The translations under genes and the position numbers were made by a program. Of a DNA stretch of 64,000 bases, positions 12,217 to 24,281 are shown piece after piece. The notes under the pieces are model-generated. The model did not search any database and had not been told where the DNA came from. It worked only from the letters and a program-made list of their open reading frames with translations. Each line of letters opens with the position of its first letter. Within the stretch, counting starts at the first letter, position 1. The stretch is from Fragum whitleyi (lineage: Eukaryota; Mollusca; Bivalvia; Cardiida; Cardiidae), in the NCBI GenBank assembly GCA_948146395.1, contig OX411543.1:73743558-73807557 (forward strand), given 5' to 3'.

Positions 12217-12658
12217 CAGTTAGTTACATCGTGAAATTGACATTCATCTCAATAGAAAACATTCTTAATCGCTCACTCAGCGCTCCATTCATTCATTCCA
12301 AACACTCACTCAAACCACTCAAAAAACACTCAAAGTTATTAGAAAAATAAAATCAACATGTACATTCAAAAAGAATGAAGCAAGAACCAAATCGCGATTT
12401 CACTGACATAAATGAAATTTAAAGCGTCTGGTTGGTTCTTGGCGAAATAGAAAGCTATTGATTGAACTTTTATGCATATTTTATATAGGTTTTATATATC
12501 GCTAATTTTGTTCATTCTGAACAAAATAAGCGACATTGGATTCCCTCCCTTAAATTTCACTCAAAACTCGCTCCGCTCACTCACTCAACATCATGCTTAA
12601 ATCATTCCAAAATCGTTCACCTATCGTTCACCTATCAATTTCACGATGTTATTAACTG
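12217..12658 (-). mobile_element. MITE family B, copy 2
   Basis: Ends CAGTTAGTTACATCGTGAAA and its reverse-complement counterpart ending TTAACTG, flanked by TA on both sides. The interior holds CATTCATTCC-like words, the reverse complement of the copy 1 interior, so it lies in the opposite orientation. The small hairpin AATTTTGTTCA..TGAACAAAAT sits in the middle. Confidence 0.8.
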
Positions 12659-12664
12659 TACCCC

Positions 12665-13375
12665 CAACTCAGAAGAAGAGGAGCATAATTATATTGATTT
12701 CATCATGTCTGTCTCTCAGTCCATTGACCTTTTGCTTTCCGCTAGATAAACGGAGAAGCAATTGACCTACAATAACGAATCTTTACACAAATATTGCCCA
12801 TGACCCAAAGAAATGCGCCATTGTTTCGGGGTCATAGATGTCACGGGCATCTGTAAATTTTAACAGTTAACAGTTTCATAAGTGAACAACCAATTGACCC
12901 AAATCATAGAACTTGACACAAATGTTGTCAATGACCCAAGAAAGTGCCCAATAGTGGAGTGGGTGACCCTTTTCAAAATTGTCGCTATATACTAATTGGC
13001 CAATAAATAAGGGTATGGCAGGGCGGGGTTTATTTTGAGCCCAAAATCTTTGAACGACATCTCCCCCTGAACCATTGGGCAGATTTCAATGAAACTTTGC
13101 AAGAATGTTCCTTTGATGACCTTCTCCAAACATTGTTGGCAAAATTTTCATTAGCCCATAAATATGGGCGTGGCAGGGTAGGGCTAGTTTTGAGTCTCCT
13201 CTGTAATGAATGGGTTGGCAGGGTCTATTATGACTGCTTATAATTGCCGGAATGTCTCCTCTTCAACAATTAGGCAAGTTTGAATAAATCTCTGCCAGAA
13301 AGTTTCTTGGATAAGAGCCACTGGACCAACCGAATTCAGGTGAGCGGTTTAGGGCCATTCTGTCCCTCTTGGTAT
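12665..13375 (-). mobile_element. degenerate element related to the 58.7-kb tandem-repeat transposon
   Basis: The right end at 13340-13373 is the reverse complement of the left end at 58690-58730: both read CAAGAGG..CCATA/GAATGG, then CGCTCACCTGAAT. The interior contains loosely repeated phrases (TTGACC, ATGACCCAAAGAAATGCG and so on) instead of a clean 145-bp array. The left boundary is uncertain. Confidence 0.5.
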
Positions 13376-13779
13376 AATTTTTCTTCCATCAGATTCAGGC
13401 CTGTATAGCGATTCAGTGGTTTAAGCGTCTCTCGTTGTTGAAATACATTGATTTATATACGCCCGTCAAAAGACGAGACGTAATATGTGATCACCTGTGG
13501 TGGGTGGGAGGCGTCAGCTTCGCTAGTAGCTTGAGGTCACCGTCTCTCGAACGCATTCCAACTTATCAGTACTTTCAGTACTTTGATTTTAATACCTACT
13601 ATTTTAATACTGAATATTGAAATGCCAAAATAAGAGTCATATCTACGCCCTAGCAAAGTATATAACTATCGCTTTCAAAAAGAGACAAGAGTTTGTTGAA
13701 AATTATGAAATGTGTTCTGATATTTGATCCATTTAACTTTTTCTTTTTTTATACACATAAATCTTTGATTGCTATCTGG

Positions 13780-13873
13780 TATGTTACTTTGTAAAATTAA
13801 GTATTACTTATGTAAAATTGTAATGTATTATGGGCCGGAGGCCTTATGGTATGGAATAAAGAATTGAAATTGA
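13780..13873 (+). mobile_element. LINE-like 3' tail
   Basis: GGGCCGGAGGCCTTATGG is followed by AATAAAGAATTGAAATTGAA. A GC hairpin followed by AATAAA and a short A/T-rich repeat is a common LINE 3' terminus. No coding sequence remains upstream. Confidence 0.5.
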
Positions 13874-14202
13874 ATACAACTGGGTTATTTTTCTTAATCG
13901 TACGTGCCTATGATTTTTTTAGGAGGATATTTTTGTAAAATTAAATATCGAACGAATGTGGCCATGTGCCATTTGTTGATGGATTTGCTTCAGAAACATG
14001 CTAGTATAAAAAAAAAATGTTTATCGCTTTGGTAAAAACATGGCTGACTGAGTAAATATATTCCGAAATTTCATCTCACATATCTGAAATGCATGCTCAA
14101 AAAATTGTTCCGGTTTTACATCGTATCAATACTTTGGCCAAACAGAATGCTCGTTTTCAACAGGCGAGTTGAAAAATCATGTACCTTACAAAACAAGTGG
14201 CA

Positions 14203-14613
14203 TTAAAGTAAAAAATACATCGTGAAATTTACAAGGTGGGTGATTCGGGATGTTTTTTTATGGAAATGATGGTGCTAACCGAACAAGTTTGGGACGAAAA
14301 TAAAGGGATCGGTATAAAGGTCGCTTTTTCAACAATAAATGAAATGGGCGTTATTGAGTAACGTCCCTTCAATAAAAATCTACGCGCATTTCTATTATAA
14401 ATTTGCTTGTCACTTCGGACCCTTTAAAATCTGCGCCAACAAATGAAATCGTGGAAGATTTGAATGAAGTAGGGGCGGTTTGAACGTTTTTGAATGATTT
14501 TTAAACTTTTTGAACGATATAAGTGGGCGTTTTGAATCCTTTGAATTGCGGACTGAGCGAGTGATTTGAATGGTTTTGGTTGTTGGGAGTGCCAATTTTA
14601 CGGTATTCTATTT
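14203..14613 (+). mobile_element. MITE family B, copy 3 (degenerate)
   Basis: TACATCGTGAAATTTAC at the left and CCAATTTTACGGTATTC at the right are decayed versions of the family B termini. The interior has the TTTTGAATG/GAGCGAGTGA words of the other copies. Confidence 0.6.
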
Positions 14614-14642
14614 ACAATTTTCAATGGAGAGCGACATATCCT

Positions 14643-14766
14643 GCGTTCAGGATGACAAATCGGTGAAAACTGGTTGCAAATTATACCCGCTCTGCACGCA
14701 AATGCGCGTACAAAGCGGGATACAATTTGCAAACATTTTAACCGTTATGTCAATCTTGAATGCAGG
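14643..14766. mobile_element. hairpin MITE family C, copy 2
   Basis: CTGCGTTCAGGATGACAAA on the left and the reverse-complement-like TGTCAATCTTGAATGCAG on the right, with GCAAATTATACCCGCT.. arms meeting near 14705. It lies 30 bp from the end of MITE B copy 3. Confidence 0.75.
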
Positions 14767-14769
14767 GCT

Positions 14770-15795
14770 GGTTTCCAGAGTTATGGCTAGCTTTGACGTT
14801 ACCATATAGAGGGCGCTGTCACAAATTTCATCAATGGAGTCGGAAAAACTCGTCCTACCATAAATGAAAATAAACCCAGTTCCGCGCGAAACACAAAGTG
14901 TGTTAATTAAATTACGGGAGGGGAAGAATTTGTTTAATCATATTAAGATCCGTTCTCACGCTGATTGGTGCTCTTCTACCGTACAAAATTCCATCAGACT
15001 GATTAAATTATGTCCCGGATTTTACCGAGAAGAGCTGGCGGTTTTTTGTCTACGAAGGATGCGTAGAACAAAACCCGGATCATGCGAAAGAGAACCCGTC
15101 TAAATGTGCCTTCTATGACCGACCAAACAAGTACGTGCGATCTTGACGAGATTTCCAAAATGTATCTTTGTATCTTTTTTTTGTATTTTTTCTCTTGGTA
15201 TATTTATGAAGTTATTAAAAATTCGAACATTTTGTTAGCTTATGATTAAATTAAAACTCTGAGAACCCGTCTGTTTCTGTACGACATTCATCGCCGCTCA
15301 TCGGAAACAAAATGGCGGCTTTTCCGGTGACGGGTTTCAATTAAATTCAGTAAAGTGGAAACGGTAAAACTGCTACAATGGTTGTCGAATTGGCAATAAG
15401 AGCTTCAGAGAAGTTTGCACAATGAGGCAGAGTCGTATTTTTTGTCATTTGTGAGATTTTTTGTTGCCTGTTTCGAAATATGGAGATAGATTTTCTTGAT
15501 TTTCCTGAAGTCATTTTTAGTGTGTTTTTGTTCGAGAGTTTTTATGTTCCTTTGGGAGAATTTTTTGTCCTAAACCATCCTTTTCGTACGGTGATCTAAG
15601 GATCTGTACCGCATTTCTCTATTAAGAATTGAAACTTATTTTATCTCGACTTCGTTAATTCATGTAAAGAATCGTAATGGCATTTCTTACCAGAATCAAC
15701 CAAGCTGTTATCTATGAAATTATGAAAATACAATTTAAGTACTACATTGATTTGTCGCGAGATGAACTCACGCACATTTATGCGAGATCGTAGGT
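14770..15795. other. no gene seen; one promoter-like motif
   Basis: No exon could be supported. At 15307-15333 an AAATGGCGGC YY1-like motif lies in a small GC-richer patch, which could mark a promoter, but no coding sequence follows it. Confidence 0.4.
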
Positions 15796-15797
15796 AG

Positions 15798-15950
15798 ACG
15801 GACGGTAAGCTCTGTCAGTAGAGTAGTCGCCTTGTTTAAACGAGAGATCGAGTCCCGGACGGGGCCGCATGTCTTTCTCTCATGTGTGACATATTTATTT
15901 CATTTTATCTTATAATTATGCGGATATCCGTGCAATAAAACCCCATGTGA
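15798..15950 (+). mobile_element. tRNA-derived SINE (third type)
   Basis: A tRNA-like head with A box GTAAGCTCTGTCAGTAGAG and B box AGATCGAGTCCC, then an unrelated AT-rich body reaching GTGCAATAAA. It is directly followed by a hairpin, CCATGTGATAT..ATATCACATGG (15943-15971). Confidence 0.6.
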
Positions 15951-15974
15951 TATTTTTATGATATCACATGGATA

Positions 15975-17160
15975 TTTTTAGAACAATGACATAAAGCAGT
16001 TATTTATAGAAACATGGCAAAAAACTTTGCTCTGTTAGTACCATCGAAGAAAACAAGACTATCAAAATTATAAAATAAATATTATACGGACTTAAGGTAT
16101 TGTGGTATTATGGGAATTGATGATTGGCAGAGCCTCGATTCCCCAAACCTAGTTAGATATTTTTTTCATCCAATACACTAAGCACAATACACTAAGTACA
16201 CTAAGTGCTGACAACACTGGTATCACTGATTTAGAGTCTGTATTATTTTGATCAAACAACAACAAATCTTCCACTTTTCTGGTTGAAAAAGGAAATCAGG
16301 AAGTAAAGACTATGGTCAAACTCCAAATACGACCTGGTGTCGTTGAATTGGTAATTGTCTCGGGTTAGTTTCGATTGACAATGCAAGTAATCTCAGCAGG
16401 GTAATCACTATGGGGATCTAATTGGTCAAAATGTCATTGAAGTATTATTTATCGCATAAATATATACTATACAACTTTTGCTAGGGATCTCTGTCTGACA
16501 GACTCTATTTTTTGTATATATATTTTTTCTTAGAAATTTTATCCTAATCACAACAGGTGCTGTATAATGCATAGGTCTAAATAAAAATAGGGACATAATT
16601 CTTGCAAAAATTCTTCTAGAGTTATCCCCCGCGACATTCTAAATAGTTCTTGCCTGGATAAACACGCTTGCCAAAATTAAAAAAAACGTCTTCAAAAACT
16701 AAAGAGATCTGACCAAGGTTAAAGTTTATCAGGCCAACGTCAACGTCAAAATACAGGCTAATGACGTCAAGGTGATTTCTCACATAGTTCGCCTTGACTA
16801 CTTTTACCAACAGCCACCGGACATACATGTATTCTTGTCATACACATGTGTAGGATCATATTTTATTATATTTCTTGCAGTGAAATCTTGGGATTTCCCA
16901 GTGTTATGAATTTTGATATCGTCACTAGTGAAGATAACACTTTTCAGTTTCACTGGAGGAACTACTTTTTTCCAAGCAGCTTGGCTCCTGCTAAAACTGC
17001 TGAAATAACACATTCAAGTCCAATCACTGGTTCAGGATATCTGCATGTTGGGTTCAAACCTACAAAAATAAGGTGGCTTTTCTAATAGCTATGCAATTTT
17101 TTATTAAATACCCTTGCTACAAAGGAAATATTAGGCTACAGTTAGGGTTGTGGGTGTTGA
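15975..17160. other. no gene seen
   Basis: Several short ORFs, none with homology or splice support that I could recognise. Confidence 0.45.
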
Positions 17161-17164
17161 TTGA

Positions 17165-17196
17165 ACCCCCCCCCCCCCACACACACACACACCACC
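17165..17196. repeat. poly-C and (CA)n microsatellite
   Basis: Run of Cs followed by about seven CA units, immediately left of MITE A copy 2. Confidence 0.9.
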
Positions 17197-17621
17197 CATT
17201 CGGAACACCATTCGGCCAATCTCACGATCAACCTCGGATGTATATAGACGGACTATTTTTAAAAAGTACGGGAAAACCTTGGAAAGACTCGATGACGTCA
17301 GACAAAATGGCGTTAGCCCTCGAAACTGTGAGTGAAAACATTCGACATCGTCAACGCTACTCGTTTAATTATTCTAATATAAATATCTTTAGATTCTTAA
17401 ATAACGGCTGATAAAATCTTAATTTTTGAGAATGATTCGTCATTCTCAAAAATTAAGATTTTTCAGCCGTTATTTTCTGTAAAAGATGTAGATCTACAGT
17501 ACTATTTTTCTTACACTGTTTCCGCCTAACAAAATGCACGATTTTGTTACATACCCATCCGCCTTACATACATCCGAGGTTTGTTGTAGTTTACGGAAAT
17601 GGCCGAGTGATGTTCCGAATG
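17197..17621 (-). mobile_element. MITE family A, copy 2
   Basis: Same termini as copy 1 but in inverted orientation: the subterminal block AACAAAATGCACGATTTTG is on the right here and on the left in copy 1. The central hairpin stem is 22 bp and perfect (AAATCTTAATTTTTGAGAATG side) with a TTCG loop. The flanks 17187-17196 and 17622-17631 are identical (ACACACCACC), suggesting a 10-bp target duplication, although the site is low-complexity. Confidence 0.85.
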
Positions 17622-17635
17622 ACACACCACCACCA

Positions 17636-17657
17636 CCTCCCTTCTGGATCCGCCACT
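17636..17657 (-). mobile_element. terminal fragment ending TCCGCCACTG
   Basis: TTCTGGATCCGCCACTG matches the right terminus of elements at 24281 and 27309. Only the end is left here, beside MITE A copy 2. Confidence 0.4.
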
Positions 17658-18370
17658 GAAGCTTCTAAATAACCGATTATCGAAAGAATATGTAAATCAA
17701 CATGAAATAGGGAAACAAGAACTAAATAACATGTAACAATCATAAACAGTTATATGAATGAAGAAACATCCTGAATTGGTACTGAAACAATTACTATCCA
17801 TATCCAATTTTTTCATTTTTTCTGTGACGTTTAGGCTTTTTCCGAAGGCTCGAAATCCGGTGCAGTTATAGCAACAAATACCTTATCCAGCTCGAGCGTA
17901 AGGTGATTTTAAATGCTTATGTCAGGGGATTGAGTGATCACAGACTGCACATTTCTTCCAGTATGCCCTGTCGCTTTCCAAAAATCCCGGTGATCCAATA
18001 ATCACATCGTTGACAAAGTTGTCGTTCTTGTATCTATTAAACCTTCGCCCAAATTATTTTCATTCCTCGTCTTAAAATTGTGCAACGTCCAAAGAATGGG
18101 ATTTTTGCTTCAAAGTATCTTTATATTTCTTCAATTTTTAAGCGTAATCAAAGATGGCGATAAGAAATTCGCATGGGCCGACAATAGAAAATGACATAAA
18201 ACAACAACATTATTTCAGAAATGAAAATAAATTTGAATGGAATATAATATGTGTAAGGTTCAACTGGTTATGTCTGATAAGAAAAGTATTTTACGGACGA
18301 TTTTTTATCAGCCTAATAACGTTTTCGAGTGAAATATTTTCATATCAGACAAAATCATAGTCATAATCCT

Positions 18371-18998
18371 CCAACTAAATTACGTCATCACGACGTTGTT
18401 GTTTTTTGCACACGTTTGGATCGCGGTAATTCTATCATTTGTGTGTTCTAAAAATGGGTTTTTAAACGTACAAAACAGTATTTATATGTGTTAGAAAAAG
18501 AATCTGTTACTCGATTTTGTTTGAGACAAGGTGATTTTATTGTCGTCTAAAATAGGAAGATAATTAAGCTCGCCAAGGCTTATGGAAATAAGTAAGTCGA
18601 AATATTGTGAGAAATCGTCCCGGAGATCTCGGATCCACCAGATCAGAAAAGCCTTGTAGCTTATTGTAGTCCGTCCTATCAATACCAACTAAATTACGTC
18701 ATCACGACGTTGTTGTTTTTTGCACACGTTTAGATCGCGGTAATTCTATCATTTGTGTGTTCTAAAAATGGGTTTTTAACGTACAAAGCAGTATTTATAT
18801 GTGTTAGAAAAAGAATCTGTTACTCGATTTTGTTTGAGACAAGGTGATTTTATTGTCGTCTAAAATAGGAAGGTAATTAAGCTCGCCAAGGCTTATGGAA
18901 ATAAGTAAGTCGAAATATTGTGAGAAATCGTCCCGGAGATCTCGGATCCACCAGATCAGAAAAGCCTTGTAGTTTATTGTAGTCCGTCCTATCAATAC
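18371..18998. repeat. tandem duplication, 2 x 314 bp
   Basis: Unit 1 is 18371-18684 and unit 2 is 18685-18998, differing at only about five to six positions. Each contains GAGACAAGGTGATTTTATTG and ATTAAGCTCGCCAAGGCTTA, related to the foldback at 42104-42290. No coding content was recognised; the minus-strand ORFs in each unit are byproducts. Confidence 0.9.
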
Positions 18999-19597
18999 CA
19001 TTGTCTCTTTCATAAGGACAACGTCAATCCGTCTGCGCCATTTGTTACTATAGAGTTTTTCAAGTAAAACTATGTCACCACCATACCATTATCCGCTTCC
19101 TTTTCGGTAAATTGATAATGAAGAACGCGCGTGTTAAAACTTTTGGTAACGTTTCAGTAGACAGCTTTACATGCCTTATACTGTTCAGGAACGAGCCGTT
19201 GATCGGCAAGAAAATTGAAGTTGTGTGCAATAGTCATGGTTCAATGAATTGATTACTTGAATGCTATCCAATATGGACAACCCCGTTATTGTCTCAAAAA
19301 TACGGGTGCAAATCATTGAAGCTCTTCAAATCTTGACGTAAAAGCAGTTCTTGCGCGAGCCGGCCTGCAATGAATATCAAGAAGGAATCTTTAACATGGA
19401 ATGTACCTTTCGTAAATAATTACCCCTTCTGTATGGCTGAGGTGTTTTTTATTGGTGTCAGTATAGTTATTCTTCTTTTTGGCAGGTGCTGTTGTTGGTT
19501 GAGTTTATATGTCTATTCTTTTGCAAAGATAATTTACAATTCGGTAGATTCGGTATTTCATGGACCCGAATAAGCTCCTCTACCCATGAATAGTATG

Positions 19598-20022
<425 letters not shown>

Positions 20023-20289
20023 ATTGATATTTATTTATTCATTGATTTATTAAATGAGGCTTTACACCAATTTAACAGTATTTCATCTATATCGATGAGA
20101 CTAAATAAAGGAAAAAATAATGGTAGACCGGTAAAGGCTAGGAATAGGCTGCAAATCTGTGCAGGCTGATCTTTGTCTATATTTTCTGTCAAATCTTTGA
20201 GTACAGTAGATCGTCTGAGGAATATTAAAGTCTATTGCAAATTATTGAATAGCACAATCTTAAAATCATTAAGTTAAATCATCTTTTCG

Positions 20290-20515
20290 TCGCGTTATCT
20301 GTCCTGGGGTCAGGGAAGCAAATTCGCGGACAGATGTGTATCGCGGGACCGGGGGATGGGTTAATGTGCTTTATGCGGTGATATATAGACATGGCCGTCA
20401 TTGGGCCCTGATGAATGGGCGGATAATTAAAACATTGTTTTATCGATCCGCCCCTCGGGACTTGAATTTGACTGATGGAAAATCGATGTGGGACTGAGGC
20501 TGACTTTAACCCTTT
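20290..20515. other. GC-richer noncoding island, conserved-element candidate
   Basis: It stands out from the AT-rich surroundings and has no ORF. It contains GGGCGGAT and ATCCGCCC as an inverted pair around AATTAAAACATTGTTTTATC, which has homeodomain-like TAATTA and SOX-like ATTGTT words. It may be an enhancer; conservation could not be tested. Confidence 0.3.
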
Positions 20516-20640
20516 ACCGTATTTTACCGGATTTCTTTTTAAATGTTTAATCTATTCAATATATAATTGCCATTATTAATAGTATTCCCTTGTAACTTTG
20601 AAATATTCTAGACAATTAAAGGGTTTTTTTAATTATTATT

Positions 20641-20800
20641 TTTTCAATCAATTTTATTTATTTATTCATTTTTTTATTTATTTATTTATTTATTTATTTT
20701 TCTATTTTCCTAAATGATCAATTAATGAAATTTTTATCCATTCATCGATTCATCGTTAAATTCGTTTTTTTTTTTTTTTTTTTTTTTTTTGTTTTTTTTT
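20641..20800. repeat. TTTA microsatellite and poly-T
   Basis: About ten TTTA units (20655-20700) and a T-rich run (20767-20800), just upstream of a LINE fragment. Confidence 0.85.
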
Positions 20801-20819
20801 TATTCATCAATTCGTTCGG

Positions 20820-20990
20820 AAGGACAGCTTAATATTCTGTCTTGGAACTGTTACATTTTAACTGACGAAAAACGTTTTGATCAATCATTTATCAAACTTT
20901 TGACTTCTTATGATATTATTTGTCTATATGAAACATGGTGTGAAAAAGACTGCGAACTTCACTTGAATGGATATTTTTGTTTTTCAATTT
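20820..20990 (+). pseudogene. LINE endonuclease domain fragment
   Basis: The translation contains LNILSWNC, DIICLYETW and LHLNGY, the start of an AP-like endonuclease equivalent to residues 1-50 of the ORF2 at 2705. It then runs into AT-rich sequence without the rest of the domain. This is a 5' fragment of a related but different LINE. Confidence 0.75.
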
Positions 20991-21119
20991 ATTTCGTAAA
21001 TTTCAAAATTAAAAAAAATCAACATTATCTATTTTTCATTCATTAGATCTATTTCATTCATTTCATTATTCCATTCATTTCATTTATTGTATTATTTCAA
21101 TATATCAAATATCGATTTT

Positions 21120-21193
21120 TTTTTCATTCATTCATGTATTCATGTATTCATGTATTCATTCATTCATTCATTCATTTATTCATTCATTCAATA
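21120..21193. repeat. ATTC/ATGT tetranucleotide microsatellite
   Basis: Repeated CATT/TCATG units over about 70 bp. Confidence 0.9.
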
Positions 21194-21582
21194 TTTTCGT
21201 AGGTCCATATTAAATGCTATCGGATTAGTTTCAACCAACAAAATTAAAAAAAATATGAACAAAATTTAAAAAAATCCAGCTGAATGATATATTTGATCAA
21301 ATCAAATCTCTTGACCAGCTCGAGCCGTTACACAACCCAAGTACAAAACATCGTCTTATTAAATATATAATATGTGACTAGGTTTTTAGTTTCATACCTT
21401 TTTGAAATCAATGATTATTATCTTTATATGTTATAATTTAATACCATGAAGCAAACATGTAATAGTTGAAAGTTACGAAACAGATTTCTTACGGGACTAC
21501 TTTTTGCGGAAGCTTACAAAACAACTGCATACTCAAAATCGTTTTTTACTATTGGGGAACAAAACAATTTTATAGCCTACCA

Positions 21583-21890
21583 GCCCGATAAGCTCAGTTG
21601 GTAGAGCATCGGACTTCAAAACCATTGAAGTTCGACTGCGTGGGTTCGATTCCCGGGCTGGTACACTAACAAAACTAATTGTCTTTCGTATGAGACGTTA
21701 AACCGAGGCCCCGTGAGACGGTGCTTTACACCGAGCATGTTAAAGAACCATGGCGGATCTCAGCAGTAGTTTTGTCATGTATCCTTGCACTATCCTCCGT
21801 AACAACTAACCGTCTTCTGGGGGCGTCGCTAATATGGGCATGTACTACGGTAGCGACGATAAATAAACGGAAATACACACACACAATTTA
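21583..21890 (+). mobile_element. tRNA-derived SINE, family 1, copy 2 (well preserved)
   Basis: The head folds as a tRNA: GCCCGATAAGCTCAGTTGG start, B box GGTTCGATTCCC and a CGGGCTGG acceptor return. The conserved central block GAGACGTTAAACCGAGG and GAGCATGTTAAAGAACC follows, then TCTTCTGGGGGCGTCG and a tail AAATACACACACAC. It is about 85% like the 7943 copy by eye. The intact A and B boxes make it the better model of the family. Transcription by Pol III is inferred. Confidence 0.85.
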
Positions 21891-21987
21891 TAGCCAATCA
21901 GAACGTACGAATATTGATGGACACATGTACATGTAATAGTCAAATAGAAAGTACAATTAGACAGAGTGTCTTTTGACATTGGGATAA

Positions 21988-23180
21988 GCCTCGTTTACAT
22001 TTGGCCTACGGAGTCCGTACGGCGCCCGTAACTCGCCGTAAGCATAAAATCGCGCGGTGCCCGTGCGGTGACATACGGTGCCCGTGCAATCATCGCACGA
22101 TCCTACGGGCATCGCAGATACCTGCGATCTCGTTTAAAAAAGGTTTAACATATCTTTAAAATCGCAAGCCCGTAGCCTTGTGCGAACACCGCACGGTCGC
22201 CGCACGGACATCGCACGGAAGCCTTGCGATGATCGCGCAGAAATTGCACGATATCTTAACTATCAAATATCCAAAACTAAACCCGTAGAATCGTGCGATT
22301 ACCGCACGGCATCCTTTCGGTATCCGTACGGAACCCGTACGATCTCCGTACGGCAATCTCACGATTACCTTGCGATATCGCACGGGACCCGTACGGTCTC
22401 ATTAAGGTATGTCCCCCTCAAATATTTTAAGAAATCGCAAGGTCACCGTGAACACATACGCCGCAGACTGTAGCTCCCTGTGATGTCTAAAAAATCGTAA
22501 GAAAAATCGTAGGCTGCGATATCGTGCGGCGACCGTAGCAAATGTAAACTAGGCTATAAGTCCATGTGTTCTGTTTCGGATGGATTTTTCCCGCTATAGC
22601 CTAGTTTACATTTGCCACGGCCGCCGTACGATATCGCAGCCTGCGATTTTTCTTACGATTTTTTTGACATCGCAGACAGCTACGGTCTGCGGCGTTTGTG
22701 TTCACAATGCCGCACGGTGACCGTGCGATTTTTAAAAATATTTGGGGGGAACATACCTTAAGGAGACCGTACGGGTCCCGTGCGATATCGCAGGGTAATC
22801 CTGAGATTCCCGTGCGGAGATCGTACGGGTTCCGTACGGATATCGAGAGGATGCCGTGCGGTCATCGCACGATTCTACGGGTTTTATTTTTGATGTTTGA
22901 TAGTTAAGATATCGTACGATTTCCGCGCGATCATCGCAAGGCTTCCGTACGATGTCCGTACGGCGAGCGTGCGGTGTCCGCACAAGGCTACGGGCTTGCG
23001 ATTTTTAAAGATGTGTATAACATATTTTTAAACGAGATCGCAGGTGTCTGCGGTGCCCGTAAGACCGTGCGATGATCGCACGGGCACCGCATGTCACCGC
23101 ACGGGCATCGCACGATTTTATGCTTACGGCGAAATACGGGCGCCGTACGGGCTCCGTAGGCCAAATGTAAACGAGGCTTA
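21988..23180. mobile_element. giant CpG-rich inverted repeat (foldback element)
   Basis: Two arms of about 570-580 bp (21988-22558 and 22597-23180) are reverse complements along their whole length, with a spacer of about 38 bp. Each arm also has its own ends, since CGTTTACATTTGGCC outside and GCAAATGTAAACTAGGC inside are mutually inverted. This could therefore be two head-to-head copies of one element. The arms consist largely of CGTACGG, CGCACGG and TGCGAT words repeating about every 11 bp. They are far richer in CpG than the rest of the window. The ORFs inside are not credible. Confidence 0.9.
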
Positions 23181-23245
23181 AGCGTCATGTAACAAAATTT
23201 CAGCGAATGTGTCTTGTAATCCGCTTTAAAAGAAGAACACAGGCT

Positions 23246-24281
23246 TCGGTGGATCCAGTATTTCTGTAAAGGGGGGTCGTTCAAACAAAACGCGGGTTCG
23301 TCTCCAAGTATTACACAATTCTAACCTGTATCCTGCTGAATTTAACTATTGTTTATTACAAATTTCCTAATTTTGACACATCAAGAAGACTGCCTCAAGA
23401 TTTTTTCCACAAATATCAAGTAGAAACAGGCAGTATATGCTTAGATCAGACTGCACAACTGTGCAGGCTGATCTTAGTCCATACTGTCTGTCAAAGCTTT
23501 TGTTCAAAACAGGAATATAAAGTGAACAGCGGGAGAAAAGTTAATTGAAAATCTACATGAAAATAAAATAGTTAGGCTACCGAGGGGGTTCAGGAATATA
23601 CAGTGAACACCAGGAGAATGGTTAATTGAAAATCTACATGAAAATGAAATAGTTAGGCTACCGAGGGGGTTCAGGCATATACGGTGAACACCAGGAGAAT
23701 GGTTAATTTAAAATCTACATGAAAATAAAACAGTTAGGCTACCGAGGGGGTTCAGGAACATACAGTGAACAACAGGAGAATGGTTAATTTAAAATCTACA
23801 TGAAAATAAAACAGTTAGGCTACCGAGGGGGTTCAGGAATATACAGTGAACACCAGGAGAATGGTTAATTAAAAATCTTCATAAAAATAAAATAGTTAGG
23901 CTACCGAGGGGGTTCAGGAATATACAGTGAACAGCAGGAGAATGGTTAATTGAAAATCTACATGAAAATAAAATAGTTAGGCTACCGAGGGGGTTCAGGC
24001 ATATACAGTGAACACCAGGAGAATGGTTAATTTAAAATCTACAGGAAAATAAAATAGTTAGGCTACCGAGGGGGTTCAGGAACATACAGTGAACAGCAGG
24101 AGAATGGTTAATTTAGAATCTACATGAAAAAAATAGTTAGGCTACCGAGGGGGTTCAGGAATATACAGTGAACACCAGGAGAATGGTTAATTTAAAATCT
24201 ACATGAAAATAAGATAGTTAGGCTACCGAGGGGGTTCGTTTCGACCCCCCTCCCCGCCAACTCTCTCTGAATCCGCCACTG
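23246..24281. mobile_element. non-autonomous DNA element with internal minisatellite
   Basis: The left end GGTGGATCCAGTATTTCTG and right end CTCTGAATCCGCCACTG are approximate inverted repeats resembling hAT-like CAGTGGCGGATCC termini. The class assignment is inference. A single-copy relative of its right part is at 27200-27309. The interior is dominated by the 81-bp array. Confidence 0.55.
23508..24240. repeat. minisatellite, nine 81-bp units
   Basis: CCGAGGGGGTTCAGG recurs at 23580, 23661, 23742, 23823, 23904, 23985, 24066, 24145 and 24226. The period is 81 except for one 79-bp unit. Units differ by a few substitutions. The repeated piece corresponds to the subterminal region of the host element. 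Confidence 0.95.

Noticed and set aside
22156..23284. Several 70-98-residue ORFs in the giant inverted repeat
   Set aside because: They mirror each other on opposite strands and result from the repeated CGTACGG-type words lacking stops; no domain or start context.
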